Positions 17,230 through 24,909 of a stretch of 64,000 nt of DNA are shown here, in pieces. Below the pieces are notes generated by a model. It searched no databases, had not been told where the DNA came from, and was given only the letters and a program-made list of their open reading frames with translations. Origin of the DNA: Marivita sp046591575. GTDB lineage: Bacteria > Pseudomonadota > Alphaproteobacteria > Rhodobacterales > Rhodobacteraceae. How positions within the stretch are numbered: position 1 is the stretch's first letter; every line of letters begins with the position of its first letter. The DNA lies in NCBI RefSeq assembly GCF_046591575.1, contig NZ_JBIQWA010000001.1, forward strand, positions 558,001 through 622,000. The letters are read 5' to 3'. A program made the translations under genes and the position numbers.

Positions 17230-18224
17230 GCACGGCAGGCAAAGTCACATCGCTTGATGTGGCCAAGCGCGCGGGGGTGAGCCGGTCGGCGGTCAGCCGG
17301 GTGTTTACCCCGGGTGCATCCGTCAGTGCGCGCACCGCCCAGAAAGTGCGCGACGCAGCCGACGCATTGGGATACCGCCCCAACGTGCTGGCCCGCGCCA
17401 TGCTGACCGGCAAAAGCAAGATCATCGGCCTCGTCGTGGCCTATCTTGATAACCATTTTTATCCAACAGTTCTGGAATTGCTGTCAGACGCATTGGAACG
17501 TGAAGGCTATCACGTTCTTGTCTTCATGGCCTCGCACGCGGCCAGCGACGTGGAAGAGGTGGTTGGCCAGATCCTGGATTATCAGGTGGATGGTCTGGTT
17601 CTTGCCTCGGTCGCCCTGAGCTCTGATTTGGCGGACCGGTGTCGCGCCTCGGGGGTGCCCGTGGTTTTGTTCAATCGCAGGGTGGAAACAGAGGGTGGCC
17701 TCGCCATTGTATCCGACAATCACACCGGCGGACGGCTTGCGGCCGCGCATCTGGCACGTTTGGGTCGCACCCGGATTGGCCATATCGCCGGATGGGAAGG
17801 GGCCAGCACACAACGCGACCGCGAGGCAGGGCTGATGGAGGGTCTGCGCGAGGCAGGGCTTGGGCTTTTTGCGCGCGAGGTCGGGGATTTTCGCCTTAAC
17901 CGCGCTCAGAACGCGGCGCGGCGAATGTTCGATACGGATGTTCGACCAGACGCGGTGTTCGTGGCCAATGACTATATGGCGTTTGGCGTGATGGATGTTT
18001 TGCGTGCTGAACTTGGGCTATCCGTGCCCGACGATGTTGCGGTGATCGGCTTTGACGATGTGCCGGCAGCCGCGTGGCCCGCCTATGGGCTGACAACAGT
18101 GCGCCAGGATGCAGAGGCCATGGTCGCGGCAACGGTCAAGGCGTTGATGTGCGACATTCAGGGACACAGTACCAAACCCAAGCCCCCTCTGCCCGTTACC
18201 CTGATCCAGAGAACCAGCGCCTAG
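17226..18224 (+). CDS. LacI-family transcriptional regulator
   Basis: This 332-residue protein has a LacI helix-turn-helix at residues 7-30 (VTSLDVAKRAGVSRSAVSRV), the hinge RPNVLARAMLTGKSK and an effector domain (IGLVVAYLDNHFYPTVLELL, FVANDYMAFGVMDVLRAE, VIGFDDVPAAAW). It is translationally coupled to the preceding NTF2-like gene. It ends tail-to-tail with the NTF2-like gene of the soe operon, sharing the palindromic CTAG in which both stop codons lie. Plausible targets are its own operon (site at 16681) and the soe/pta promoter region (site at 23954). The effector is unknown. Confidence 0.87.
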   Translation: MSTAGKVTSLDVAKRAGVSRSAVSRVFTPGASVSARTAQKVRDAADALGYRPNVLARAMLTGKSKIIGLVVAYLDNHFYPTVLELLSDALEREGYHVLVFMASHAASDVEEVVGQILDYQVDGLVLASVALSSDLADRCRASGVPVVLFNRRVETEGGLAIVSDNHTGGRLAAAHLARLGRTRIGHIAGWEGASTQRDREAGLMEGLREAGLGLFAREVGDFRLNRAQNAARRMFDTDVRPDAVFVANDYMAFGVMDVLRAELGLSVPDDVAVIGFDDVPAAAWPAYGLTTVRQDAEAMVAATVKALMCDIQGHSTKPKPPLPVTLIQRTSA

Positions 18225-19204
18225 ACATCGCCGGTGGCAAGCAGGATCTGTTTCCAGATCGCAGTCTCGTCAATCAGTGTCCATTCCCTACGCAGGCCGT
18301 ATGGCCCGAATTCTGCGTGGGTGATGCCCATGATGTAAACCGGGGCCTGGGTCGGCGGGCCGAACATGCCCCAACCGCTATGCGCTCCGAAAAGCGACCA
18401 ACGCACAGCGGCGCGCGGCGGTGACAGTGGGTCTTCCACGCCAATCTTGTGGTCAATCGAGAATTCCGCATTCGGAAACGCGGCGTGCAAGGCCATCCAG
18501 AACGCGTCGGCATCGCCATGCCCCGCACCATCCCTATGGCCGGGATAGGCCAACTCTGCCGCGCGGTCGTATTGTTTGGGGATGATCGAGAACTCGGCCT
18601 GTGCGATGCGGGTCAGCAGGTCTGCCAGCGTGTGCCCCCATGGATCGTCGTTGCCGGTGCCTTGATAGGGGCCGGGCATGTCCGTCTCGGGGGTGAGCGG
18701 TTTGACACAGGCCTCTGGACCACCTTCGCGCACGATCAGGGCGCGGGTCCAATCCACAAGGTCGTGGCCCATCTGGCGCACCACGGCGCCTTGATCCCGC
18801 ACCAGCCATTCGTCTTGCACACCGTTGTCGCGGCACCAGCAATCGGCCAAAATGCGATAGGCCAATTTGCGCCCGGTTGGCGCGCCGTACATGCCCGCGC
18901 CTTCATGCGTGGCGGTGCAGTAAAGGCGGTGCGACGACAGGAAACTGTCCTCGCCGGTGGCGCACCAGATCACGTCTTCGCCCAGCAATTCGCGGTCGGG
19001 AAACTCGGCCAGTGTTGCTTCGGTGGCAGCAATGATGCCCCTGTTGCCTTTGATCACCGACGCAGGCGACCGCACGATCAGGTCAGGCCCGTAATAGTCG
19101 TGCAGGGTGTGAATGCCCCTGTCTTCCCAGATGTCCTTGGTGATCCCCAGAATGTAGTCCGGCACATTGGCCCAGCGCGGATCGAACCCCGGCATGAATG
19201 ACAT
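18221..19204 (-). CDS. SnoaL/NTF2-like two-domain protein at the end of the soe operon
   Basis: This 327-residue protein has two SnoaL/NTF2-like halves: about residues 10-135 (GIHTLHDYYGPDLIVRSPASVIKG and RKLAYRILADCWCRDNGVQDEW) and about 185-325 (FSIDHKIGVEDPL, then VYIMGITHAEFGPYGLRREWTLIDETAIWKQIL). It starts only three bases after the soeC stop codon on the same strand, so it belongs to the soeA-orf49-soeB-soeC message. NTF2-like proteins are not part of characterised SoeABC enzymes. Its role could be in substrate handling, or the link may be only regulatory. Confidence 0.75.
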   Translation of the reverse strand: MSFMPGFDPRWANVPDYILGITKDIWEDRGIHTLHDYYGPDLIVRSPASVIKGNRGIIAATEATLAEFPDRELLGEDVIWCATGEDSFLSSHRLYCTATHEGAGMYGAPTGRKLAYRILADCWCRDNGVQDEWLVRDQGAVVRQMGHDLVDWTRALIVREGGPEACVKPLTPETDMPGPYQGTGNDDPWGHTLADLLTRIAQAEFSIIPKQYDRAAELAYPGHRDGAGHGDADAFWMALHAAFPNAEFSIDHKIGVEDPLSPPRAAVRWSLFGAHSGWGMFGPPTQAPVYIMGITHAEFGPYGLRREWTLIDETAIWKQILLATGDV

Positions 19205-19207
19205 GGT

Positions 19208-20080
19208 TTAGCGCATCCCGTAATAGAGGCCGACAACGTGTTCGGCTTCGGCAAAGAACAGCCAGCGCGACACCAGCACGCCAGCGATATGGCTCAGCAG
19301 GGCCAATACGCCAAACACATGCGGATAGGGAAGCATCAAAAGGATCACCGGAATTACCAGCATCAGCGCCAGCGCGATGAGACGCAGCTTTTCGGCGTGG
19401 CGGCGGCCGATGGTGTAGACCATTTCATCAAGAAGATAGTTGGTGCCGGTATGCGGCGGCTCGAAGGCGCGGACCTCGCCGATGGTGCCAAGGCCGGTGG
19501 CGGTTTTCATGTCGGTGCCGCTTTGCTTGAACCGCGTGTCGCCGGTTTTCCACCACAGGAATTGCAGACCTCCGGCGATGACCAGAAGCACCAGCGCGAT
19601 GGTCACGCGCCCCGACAGAAGCGCGCCACCCGCGATCGAAATGGCCAGAAATAGCGCCGAGGTCAGCGCCGTGTTCCAGCGCGGCACTGTCTTGAGCTGC
19701 GCATAGATCATCGACGTGGTGTAGACCGTCAGCAGGCAAAACACCGCGCCGATCCAGCCGAGGACGTGGATTTGCGTGTCAAAGAAGACCAGCAGAAACG
19801 CGTAAATCCCCATCGTGACAAGGGCTGCGACCGCGCACCACGCCTCGCGCGACAGCCAGCTTGTCTGCCATTGCGTGAACGCCTTGATCGCGCGTTCCGG
19901 GCGGCCAAGGTGGAAGGTGGACGAGATCAGGCCGCCTACGGCCAGCACGTATCCGATGGCGAAGAACGCAAAGCCCACCCAGCCGGTTGGCGCGGTTGTG
20001 TCGATGCCCAGCCAGAACAAGAGGCCAAGGCCAAGGCCCGAGAAGGTGCTGAAGGCGATGATAGACGGGGCTGGATGCAT
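19208..20080 (-). CDS. soeC: SoeC-like membrane anchor of sulfite dehydrogenase (DmsC family)
   Basis: This 290-residue polytopic protein has about eight membrane helices and the DmsC-family segments STFHLGRPERAIKAFTQWQTSWLSREAW and MVYTIGRRHAEKLRLIAL. It anchors the iron-sulfur and molybdenum subunits to the cytoplasmic face of the membrane and passes electrons to quinone. The start overlaps the soeB stop (shared ATGA around 20080). A DMSO-reductase role was considered, but the neighbouring xsc-ackA-pta genes, which release sulfite, favour SoeC. Confidence 0.8.
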   Translation of the reverse strand: MHPAPSIIAFSTFSGLGLGLLFWLGIDTTAPTGWVGFAFFAIGYVLAVGGLISSTFHLGRPERAIKAFTQWQTSWLSREAWCAVAALVTMGIYAFLLVFFDTQIHVLGWIGAVFCLLTVYTTSMIYAQLKTVPRWNTALTSALFLAISIAGGALLSGRVTIALVLLVIAGGLQFLWWKTGDTRFKQSGTDMKTATGLGTIGEVRAFEPPHTGTNYLLDEMVYTIGRRHAEKLRLIALALMLVIPVILLMLPYPHVFGVLALLSHIAGVLVSRWLFFAEAEHVVGLYYGMR

Positions 20081-20841
20081 CAGAGCTTCTCCAGCGTTTT
20101 GTCGAGCCAGCCGAGGAAGCCCTTGGGCTCTTCCGCGACCGGGGCAAGCAGCGGTGCAAGAATGTCGATCTCTTCGCGCGGGCCTTCGTTCAGCGTGTCC
20201 TTGGGACGCGGTGGCAGGTACTTGTTGACAGGCTTGGTGCCTTGTTCCGGCATCAGGTCCATCCCGCCGCGTTCGGCAACCAGTTGGCTCACCTCGCTGT
20301 CAGGGTCGCCTAGATCGCCGAAATGCCGCGCGTTCGACGGGCAGGTGCGCACGCAAGCGGGCACGCGGTCTTCCTCGGGCAGGTTTTCGTTATAGATGCG
20401 GTCCACGCACAGGGTGCATTTCTTCATCACCCCTTCGGCCTGGTCCAGTTCCCGCGCGCCGTAGGGGCAGGCCCACGCGCAAAGGCCGCAGCCGATGCAG
20501 TCCTTTTCATTGACCAGAACGATCCCGTCCTCGACCCGCTTGTAACTGGCCCCGGTGGGGCAAACCGTCACACAAGGCGCGTCGTCGCAATGCAGGCAGG
20601 ACTTGGGGAAATGGATCAACTGCGCCGGGCCACTTTCGGGCTGCACCTCATAGGAATGGATGCGGTTGAGGAAGGTGCCGGACGGGTTCGCGCCATACGG
20701 GTCCTGATCTGACAGGGGCGCACCGTAGTTTTCGGTGTTCCAGCCTTTGCAGGACACGACGCAGGCGTGACAGCCCACGCAAGTATCAAGGTCGATCACG
20801 AGGCCCATCTTGCGCTCGGTCTTTTGTGGAAGCTGGGTCAT
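20080..20841 (-). CDS. soeB: SoeB-like four-cluster iron-sulfur subunit
   Basis: This 253-residue DmsB-type ferredoxin subunit has four cysteine groups for 4Fe-4S clusters: CVGCHACVVSC, CLHCDDAPCVTVCP, CIGCGLCAWACP and CTLCVDRI with PACVRTCP. It links the molybdenum subunit to the membrane anchor. The ATG at 20841 follows GGAGGCC. The extended C-terminal tail of about 60 residues (KPVNKYLPPRPKDTLNEG onward) ends in a short hydrophobic amphipathic segment. It is part of the soe operon. Confidence 0.87.
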   Translation of the reverse strand: MTQLPQKTERKMGLVIDLDTCVGCHACVVSCKGWNTENYGAPLSDQDPYGANPSGTFLNRIHSYEVQPESGPAQLIHFPKSCLHCDDAPCVTVCPTGASYKRVEDGIVLVNEKDCIGCGLCAWACPYGARELDQAEGVMKKCTLCVDRIYNENLPEEDRVPACVRTCPSNARHFGDLGDPDSEVSQLVAERGGMDLMPEQGTKPVNKYLPPRPKDTLNEGPREEIDILAPLLAPVAEEPKGFLGWLDKTLEKL

Positions 20842-20890
20842 GGATGGCCTCCGTCGGATTTGCATATTTTTGAAAAGAAGAAGCAGGAGG

Positions 20891-21040
20891 TCATGCCTGG
20901 GCCTCCACGGGTGCGGGCATCAGGACAACGGGCTCTTCCGCCTCTTTGTCCCAGGTGCTGACGAACCAGATGAAGGACACAGCCATGCCGATCAGGACCA
21001 CGGCAATCAGGATCAGGGTTGCTTTCATCGCGGTATTCAT
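20891..21040 (-). CDS. 49-residue single-helix membrane protein between soeA and soeB
   Basis: This short gene is too small for usual length cut-offs. It translates to MNTAMKATLILIAVVLIGM followed by AVSFIWFVSTWDKEAEEPVV and a Pro/Ala-rich end. One membrane helix covers about residues 6-28, with an acidic C-terminal tail. Its ATG overlaps the soeA stop codon (ATGA), so it is translationally coupled to the catalytic subunit, and soeB follows 49 bases downstream. The position suggests a small accessory or stabilising subunit of the SoeABC complex. No homologue is recognised by eye. Confidence 0.72.
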   Translation of the reverse strand: MNTAMKATLILIAVVLIGMAVSFIWFVSTWDKEAEEPVVLMPAPVEAQA

Positions 21041-23865
21041 GGGTCTACCTTCCAACGCAGTTCATCGGGGCCTTGGCCTACCGGCGATTTGAGGGGCGGC
21101 TGTGCGGGTTGCGCCTCGGCCGGGGCGGCGACCTTTTCGATCTTCACGCGCAGGTCGAACCACGCGGCCTGCCCTGTGACTGGGTCCGAGTTGGCCCAGC
21201 GCAGCCCATCGCCTTTGGGCGGCAGGAGTTCGTGGATCAGGTGGTTGAGCAGGAAGCCTTTGGTCGCCTCCGGCGCGTCGGTGTCCAGTGCCCAAGCCCC
21301 CTTGCGTTTGCCGATGGCGTTCCATGTCCAGATCGTGTTCTCGTTCAGCGCGGCCATATGGGCGACCGGGACTGTGATCTTGCCATGGGCAGAGGTCACG
21401 CGCGCCCAGTCGCCGGTCTTGAAGCCCTGCTGTTCCCAAAGCTTCGTCGGCAGGTACATCGGGTTATGCCCATGAATCTGCCGCAGCCAGGCGTTCTGGG
21501 TGCCCCAGGAATGGTACATCGCCATGGGCCGTTGGGTCAGCGCGTGGATCGGGAATTCGGCGGTATCGACGCTGTCGTCCTCGAACGGCGGATACCAGAT
21601 CGGCAGCGGATCGAGCGTGTGTTTGATCCGCGCGCGCAGGTGGTCCGGCGGTTGGCGGTCGCCATGCCCTTCGGCGGCAAGCTGGAACTTGCGAATGGGT
21701 TCAACATAAAGCTGGAAGATGTAAGGCGCGGGTGCGTCGTAGAGGCCGATATCGACCGCCCAGTCCTGATAGGCCTTGTTCCACGGTTTGTAGTAAAGAC
21801 CTTCCTCGGGAACGTGGCTCATCCAGAAGCCGCCATTGGCGATGTAGCTGTCCAGCTGCGCCTCGTTCACATCGCCGCGCCCTTCGGTCAGCCCGTCCTC
21901 GCCCATGCGCCAACCCGCCAGTGGCCCAACACCGGGGCGGCGTTGGTGGTGGGTGATGTAATCGGCGTAATCGGCGTATTTCTGGGTGCCGTCCTCGTTC
22001 ACGAACCCCGGCAGGTTCAGCCGCGCGCCAAGATCACACAGCACCGACTGGAACCCGCGCACATCGCGGTCAGGTTCGACCACAGGCCAGCGGATCGCAT
22101 CGGCGGCGGCATCGGCCTCGCAGATCGGGCGGTCGAGGAGCGAGATGCAATCGTGCCGCTCAAGGTAGGTCGTGTCCGGCAGGATCAGATCAGCATAGGC
22201 CACCATTTCCGAGGAATACGCATCCGAGTAGATGATGCGCGGGATCACGTAATCGCCGTTTTCATCCGTATCCGTCAGCATCTTCATCACGCCGGTCGTG
22301 TTCATCGACGAATTCCACGACATGTTCGCCATATACATGAACAACGTGTCGATCTTGTAGGGATCGCCGGCATAGGCGTTCGAGATGACCATGTGCATCA
22401 GCCCATGCGCGCTCATCGGGTTTTCCCAGGTGAACGCCTTGTCGATGCGGGCAGGGGTTCCGTCGCCTTTCAGGCAAAGGTCATCGGGGCCGTGCACAAA
22501 GCCCAGATGCGGGCCGTCGAGCGGCGCGCCGGGTGTGACCTTGCAATGCGGCTTCGGGTGCGCGGTTGCAGGCTTGGGATAGGGCGGTTTGAAGCGGAAG
22601 CCGCCGGGGACTTCTACACTGCCCAGCAGGATTTGCAGCACATGCAGCGCGCGGCAGGTCTGGAAGCCGTTGGAATGCGCGGAAATCCCGCGCATGGAGT
22701 GGAACGACACGGGCCGGCCGACCATCTTGGCGTGTTTTTCACCGCGGAAGTCGGTCCATTCCTGATCAATCTCGATCGCCTGATCGAAGGCCACATGCGC
22801 AATCTCGGCCGCGATGCGCTTGATACGCTCGGCGGAGACGCCACAGGTCTCGGCCACTGCTTCGGGCGCGTATTGTGGATCAAGGTAGCGTTCGGCCAAG
22901 AGGTGCATCACCGGCTTGTGCGTGACCCCGGCATGGCGGTAGCTGGCGGCAAGGTCGGGCTTGACGCCCGGCTGGTCAAACGGCGTCAGCTTGCCTGTCA
23001 CGCGGTCTATGACCAGCGGCTTGCCATCGTCATCTTTCAGGAAGAGGCCGTGCTCCGGCGACTTCGGATCGCCATTCACCAGAACCGGCGCATTGGTGAA
23101 GCGGGCAAGGTAGTCGAGGTCGATCTTCCCGGCTTTCAGCAGCTCATGCACAATGGCGAGGATGAACAGACCATCGGTGCCGGGTGTGATGCCGACCCAA
23201 TCATCCGCCACAGCGTTGTAGCCGGTGCGGATCGGGTTCACGCCGATGACCTTGGCCCCCCGCGCCTTGATCTTGCCGATGCCCATCTTGATCGGGTTGC
23301 TGTCGTGGTCCTCTGCCACACCGAACAGCATGAACAGCTTGGTATGGTCCCAGTCGGGCTGGCCGAATTCCCAGAACGCGCCGCCCATGGTGTAGATGCC
23401 AGCGGCAGCCATATTAACCGAACAGAAGCCACCATGCGCGGCATAGTTCGGCGTGCCGAAGTTCTGTGCCCAGAAGGAGGTAAAAGACTGCGACTGGTCG
23501 CGGCCTGTGAAGAAGGCCAGCTTTTCGGGGGCTTCGTTGCGGATCGGCTTGAGCCACCCTGTTGCGATCTCAAGCGCCTCGTCCCATGAGATCTCTTCAA
23601 ACTCGCCCGACCCGCGCGGACCAACCCGTTTCAAGGGCGCGCGCAGGCGGGACGGTGCGTTGTGCTGCATGATGCCGGCGCTGCCCTTGGCGCACAGCAC
23701 ACCCTGGTTCACGGGATGGTCGCGGTTGCCTTCGATATAGGCCACCTTGCCATCCTTCATATGCACGTTGATCCCGCAGCGGCAGGCGCACATATAGCAG
23801 GTCGTCTTGCGGATTTCGTCTGACACTTTCGGTGACAGATCAAGCTCTGGCTGGACGTGACCCAT
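21037..23865 (-). CDS. soeA: SoeA-like molybdopterin sulfite dehydrogenase catalytic subunit
   Basis: This 942-residue DMSO-reductase-superfamily protein has an N-terminal 4Fe-4S motif (C23-x2-C26-x3-C30 and C57 in GVLCAKG) and a probable molybdenum-ligand cysteine near residue 147 (HGGFCSVN). A C-terminal molydopterin-dinucleotide-binding region follows (TGDWARVTSAHGKITVPV). No twin-arginine signal is present, so it acts in the cytoplasm, as SoeA does. SoeA oxidises sulfite to sulfate. The start at 23865 follows the strong site AAAGGGAGGAAA. A polysulfide or DMSO reductase function cannot be excluded from sequence alone, but the xsc neighbourhood supports sulfite. Confidence 0.83.
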   Translation of the reverse strand: MGHVQPELDLSPKVSDEIRKTTCYMCACRCGINVHMKDGKVAYIEGNRDHPVNQGVLCAKGSAGIMQHNAPSRLRAPLKRVGPRGSGEFEEISWDEALEIATGWLKPIRNEAPEKLAFFTGRDQSQSFTSFWAQNFGTPNYAAHGGFCSVNMAAAGIYTMGGAFWEFGQPDWDHTKLFMLFGVAEDHDSNPIKMGIGKIKARGAKVIGVNPIRTGYNAVADDWVGITPGTDGLFILAIVHELLKAGKIDLDYLARFTNAPVLVNGDPKSPEHGLFLKDDDGKPLVIDRVTGKLTPFDQPGVKPDLAASYRHAGVTHKPVMHLLAERYLDPQYAPEAVAETCGVSAERIKRIAAEIAHVAFDQAIEIDQEWTDFRGEKHAKMVGRPVSFHSMRGISAHSNGFQTCRALHVLQILLGSVEVPGGFRFKPPYPKPATAHPKPHCKVTPGAPLDGPHLGFVHGPDDLCLKGDGTPARIDKAFTWENPMSAHGLMHMVISNAYAGDPYKIDTLFMYMANMSWNSSMNTTGVMKMLTDTDENGDYVIPRIIYSDAYSSEMVAYADLILPDTTYLERHDCISLLDRPICEADAAADAIRWPVVEPDRDVRGFQSVLCDLGARLNLPGFVNEDGTQKYADYADYITHHQRRPGVGPLAGWRMGEDGLTEGRGDVNEAQLDSYIANGGFWMSHVPEEGLYYKPWNKAYQDWAVDIGLYDAPAPYIFQLYVEPIRKFQLAAEGHGDRQPPDHLRARIKHTLDPLPIWYPPFEDDSVDTAEFPIHALTQRPMAMYHSWGTQNAWLRQIHGHNPMYLPTKLWEQQGFKTGDWARVTSAHGKITVPVAHMAALNENTIWTWNAIGKRKGAWALDTDAPEATKGFLLNHLIHELLPPKGDGLRWANSDPVTGQAAWFDLRVKIEKVAAPAEAQPAQPPLKSPVGQGPDELRWKVDP

Positions 23866-23953
23866 AGGTTTCCTCCCTTTCCTGCCCGGATGCCGCCCCG
23901 TGCAGAGTTTGCCATAGTGTTCATGTTTCCGCGCCAATCGTAAAGCGGCAAAA

Positions 23954-23967
23954 TGCAAGCGCTTACA
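23954..23967. promoter_or_regulatory. Candidate LacI-family operator in the soeA/pta divergent promoter region
   Basis: TGCAAGCGCTTACA is a palindrome with one mismatched pair, of the TGNNANCGNTNNCA type. It sits in the 179-bp gap between the divergent soeA and pta genes. It closely matches the site at 16681 in front of the operon that encodes a LacI regulator, which suggests shared control. Confidence 0.45.
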
Positions 23968-24044
23968 TGAGATTTGTTTACTCCGGTTTTTCTTGACCTT
24001 CCTGACGGACGGTGGCTCCTCTGACACTAAATTTGGAGGTCAGT

Positions 24045-24908
24045 ATGAGCGCCTTGAACACCGCGCGTGCAGTCGCCGCATCGGTTAACGCCAGAGTTGT
24101 GTTTCCAGAGCTTAACGATCCGCGCGTCGCAGAGGCCGCGTCCCGCCTGCGCACCGACGGCCTTTGTACGCCCATCCCGGTTTCCGATGAGATCACCGAG
24201 GATCTTGTGGTCGCAATGACGCAGGCCCGTGGCACCAAAGAGGCCATTGCCCGCAGGCTGTTGCATAAGCCGCTATATCGCGCCGCTGCCATGGTTCGGG
24301 CGGGCCAGGCAGACGCGATGATTGCCGGGGCCGATAGCCCCACGCGGCGGGTCATAGAAGCGGCCAGTATAGGTATCGGGTTTGCCAAGGGCGTCAGCCT
24401 TCCATCTTCTTGTTTTTTGATGGTATTTCCGGACGGACGGGAATTTATCTTCGCAGATTGCGCTGTGAATGTTTCGCCCGATGCCGTCGCATTGCAAGCC
24501 ATCGCACAGGCATCAGAACGCACCGGGCGCGTCTTGTTGGGAAAGGCCAGCGTGGCGCTTTTGTCGTTTTCAACCGGAAGCAGTGGCGCAGGCGAAAGCG
24601 TGGATAGAGTGCGCGCGGCAGCAGATGCCACCGGTTTTTTGGGTCCGATCCAGGCCGATGCCGCCTTGAACGCGGCAATTGCACACAAGAAAGGCTTGGG
24701 CGATGGGGCGGCAAACGTGCTGGTCTTTCCGTCGCTCGATGCGGGCAACATTGCATACAAGTTGTGCCAGGAACTTGGAAACGCCCAGGCGATTGGCCCG
24801 TTTTTGCAAGGGTTTGCCCATCCCATCTGCGATCTTAGCCGTGGTGCAACGGTCAACGATATTGTTGAATCAACTCTTGTGACCATTGCATTGACCCAAG
24901 CCAAGTAA
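24045..24908 (+). CDS. pta: Phosphate acetyltransferase, short form
   Basis: This 287-residue enzyme consists of the PTA_PTB catalytic domain only (segments ADAMIAGADSPTRRVIEAAS, FADCAVNVSPDAVALQAIA, VLVFPSLDAGNIAYKLCQEL). It converts acetyl phosphate and CoA to acetyl-CoA. It lacks the long N-terminal DRTGG regions of enteric Pta, as is usual for forms linked to Xsc. A TTTGGAGG site precedes the ATG. It is divergent from soeA and converges on ackA with a one-base gap between stop codons. Confidence 0.9.
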   Translation: MSALNTARAVAASVNARVVFPELNDPRVAEAASRLRTDGLCTPIPVSDEITEDLVVAMTQARGTKEAIARRLLHKPLYRAAAMVRAGQADAMIAGADSPTRRVIEAASIGIGFAKGVSLPSSCFLMVFPDGREFIFADCAVNVSPDAVALQAIAQASERTGRVLLGKASVALLSFSTGSSGAGESVDRVRAAADATGFLGPIQADAALNAAIAHKKGLGDGAANVLVFPSLDAGNIAYKLCQELGNAQAIGPFLQGFAHPICDLSRGATVNDIVESTLVTIALTQAK

Positions 24909-24909
24909 A

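Noticed and set aside
21019..23589. Very long open frame (856 codons) on the plus strand opposite soeA
   Set aside because: It is antisense to a clearly recognisable molybdoenzyme, has no family features and reflects the GC-rich third-codon pattern of the real gene.
19208..23865. Annotation as DMSO reductase DmsABC
   Set aside because: The subunit layout is the same, but the catalytic subunit lacks a Tat signal, has a cysteine at the likely molybdenum-ligand position and lies beside xsc-ackA-pta. SoeABC is the better call.
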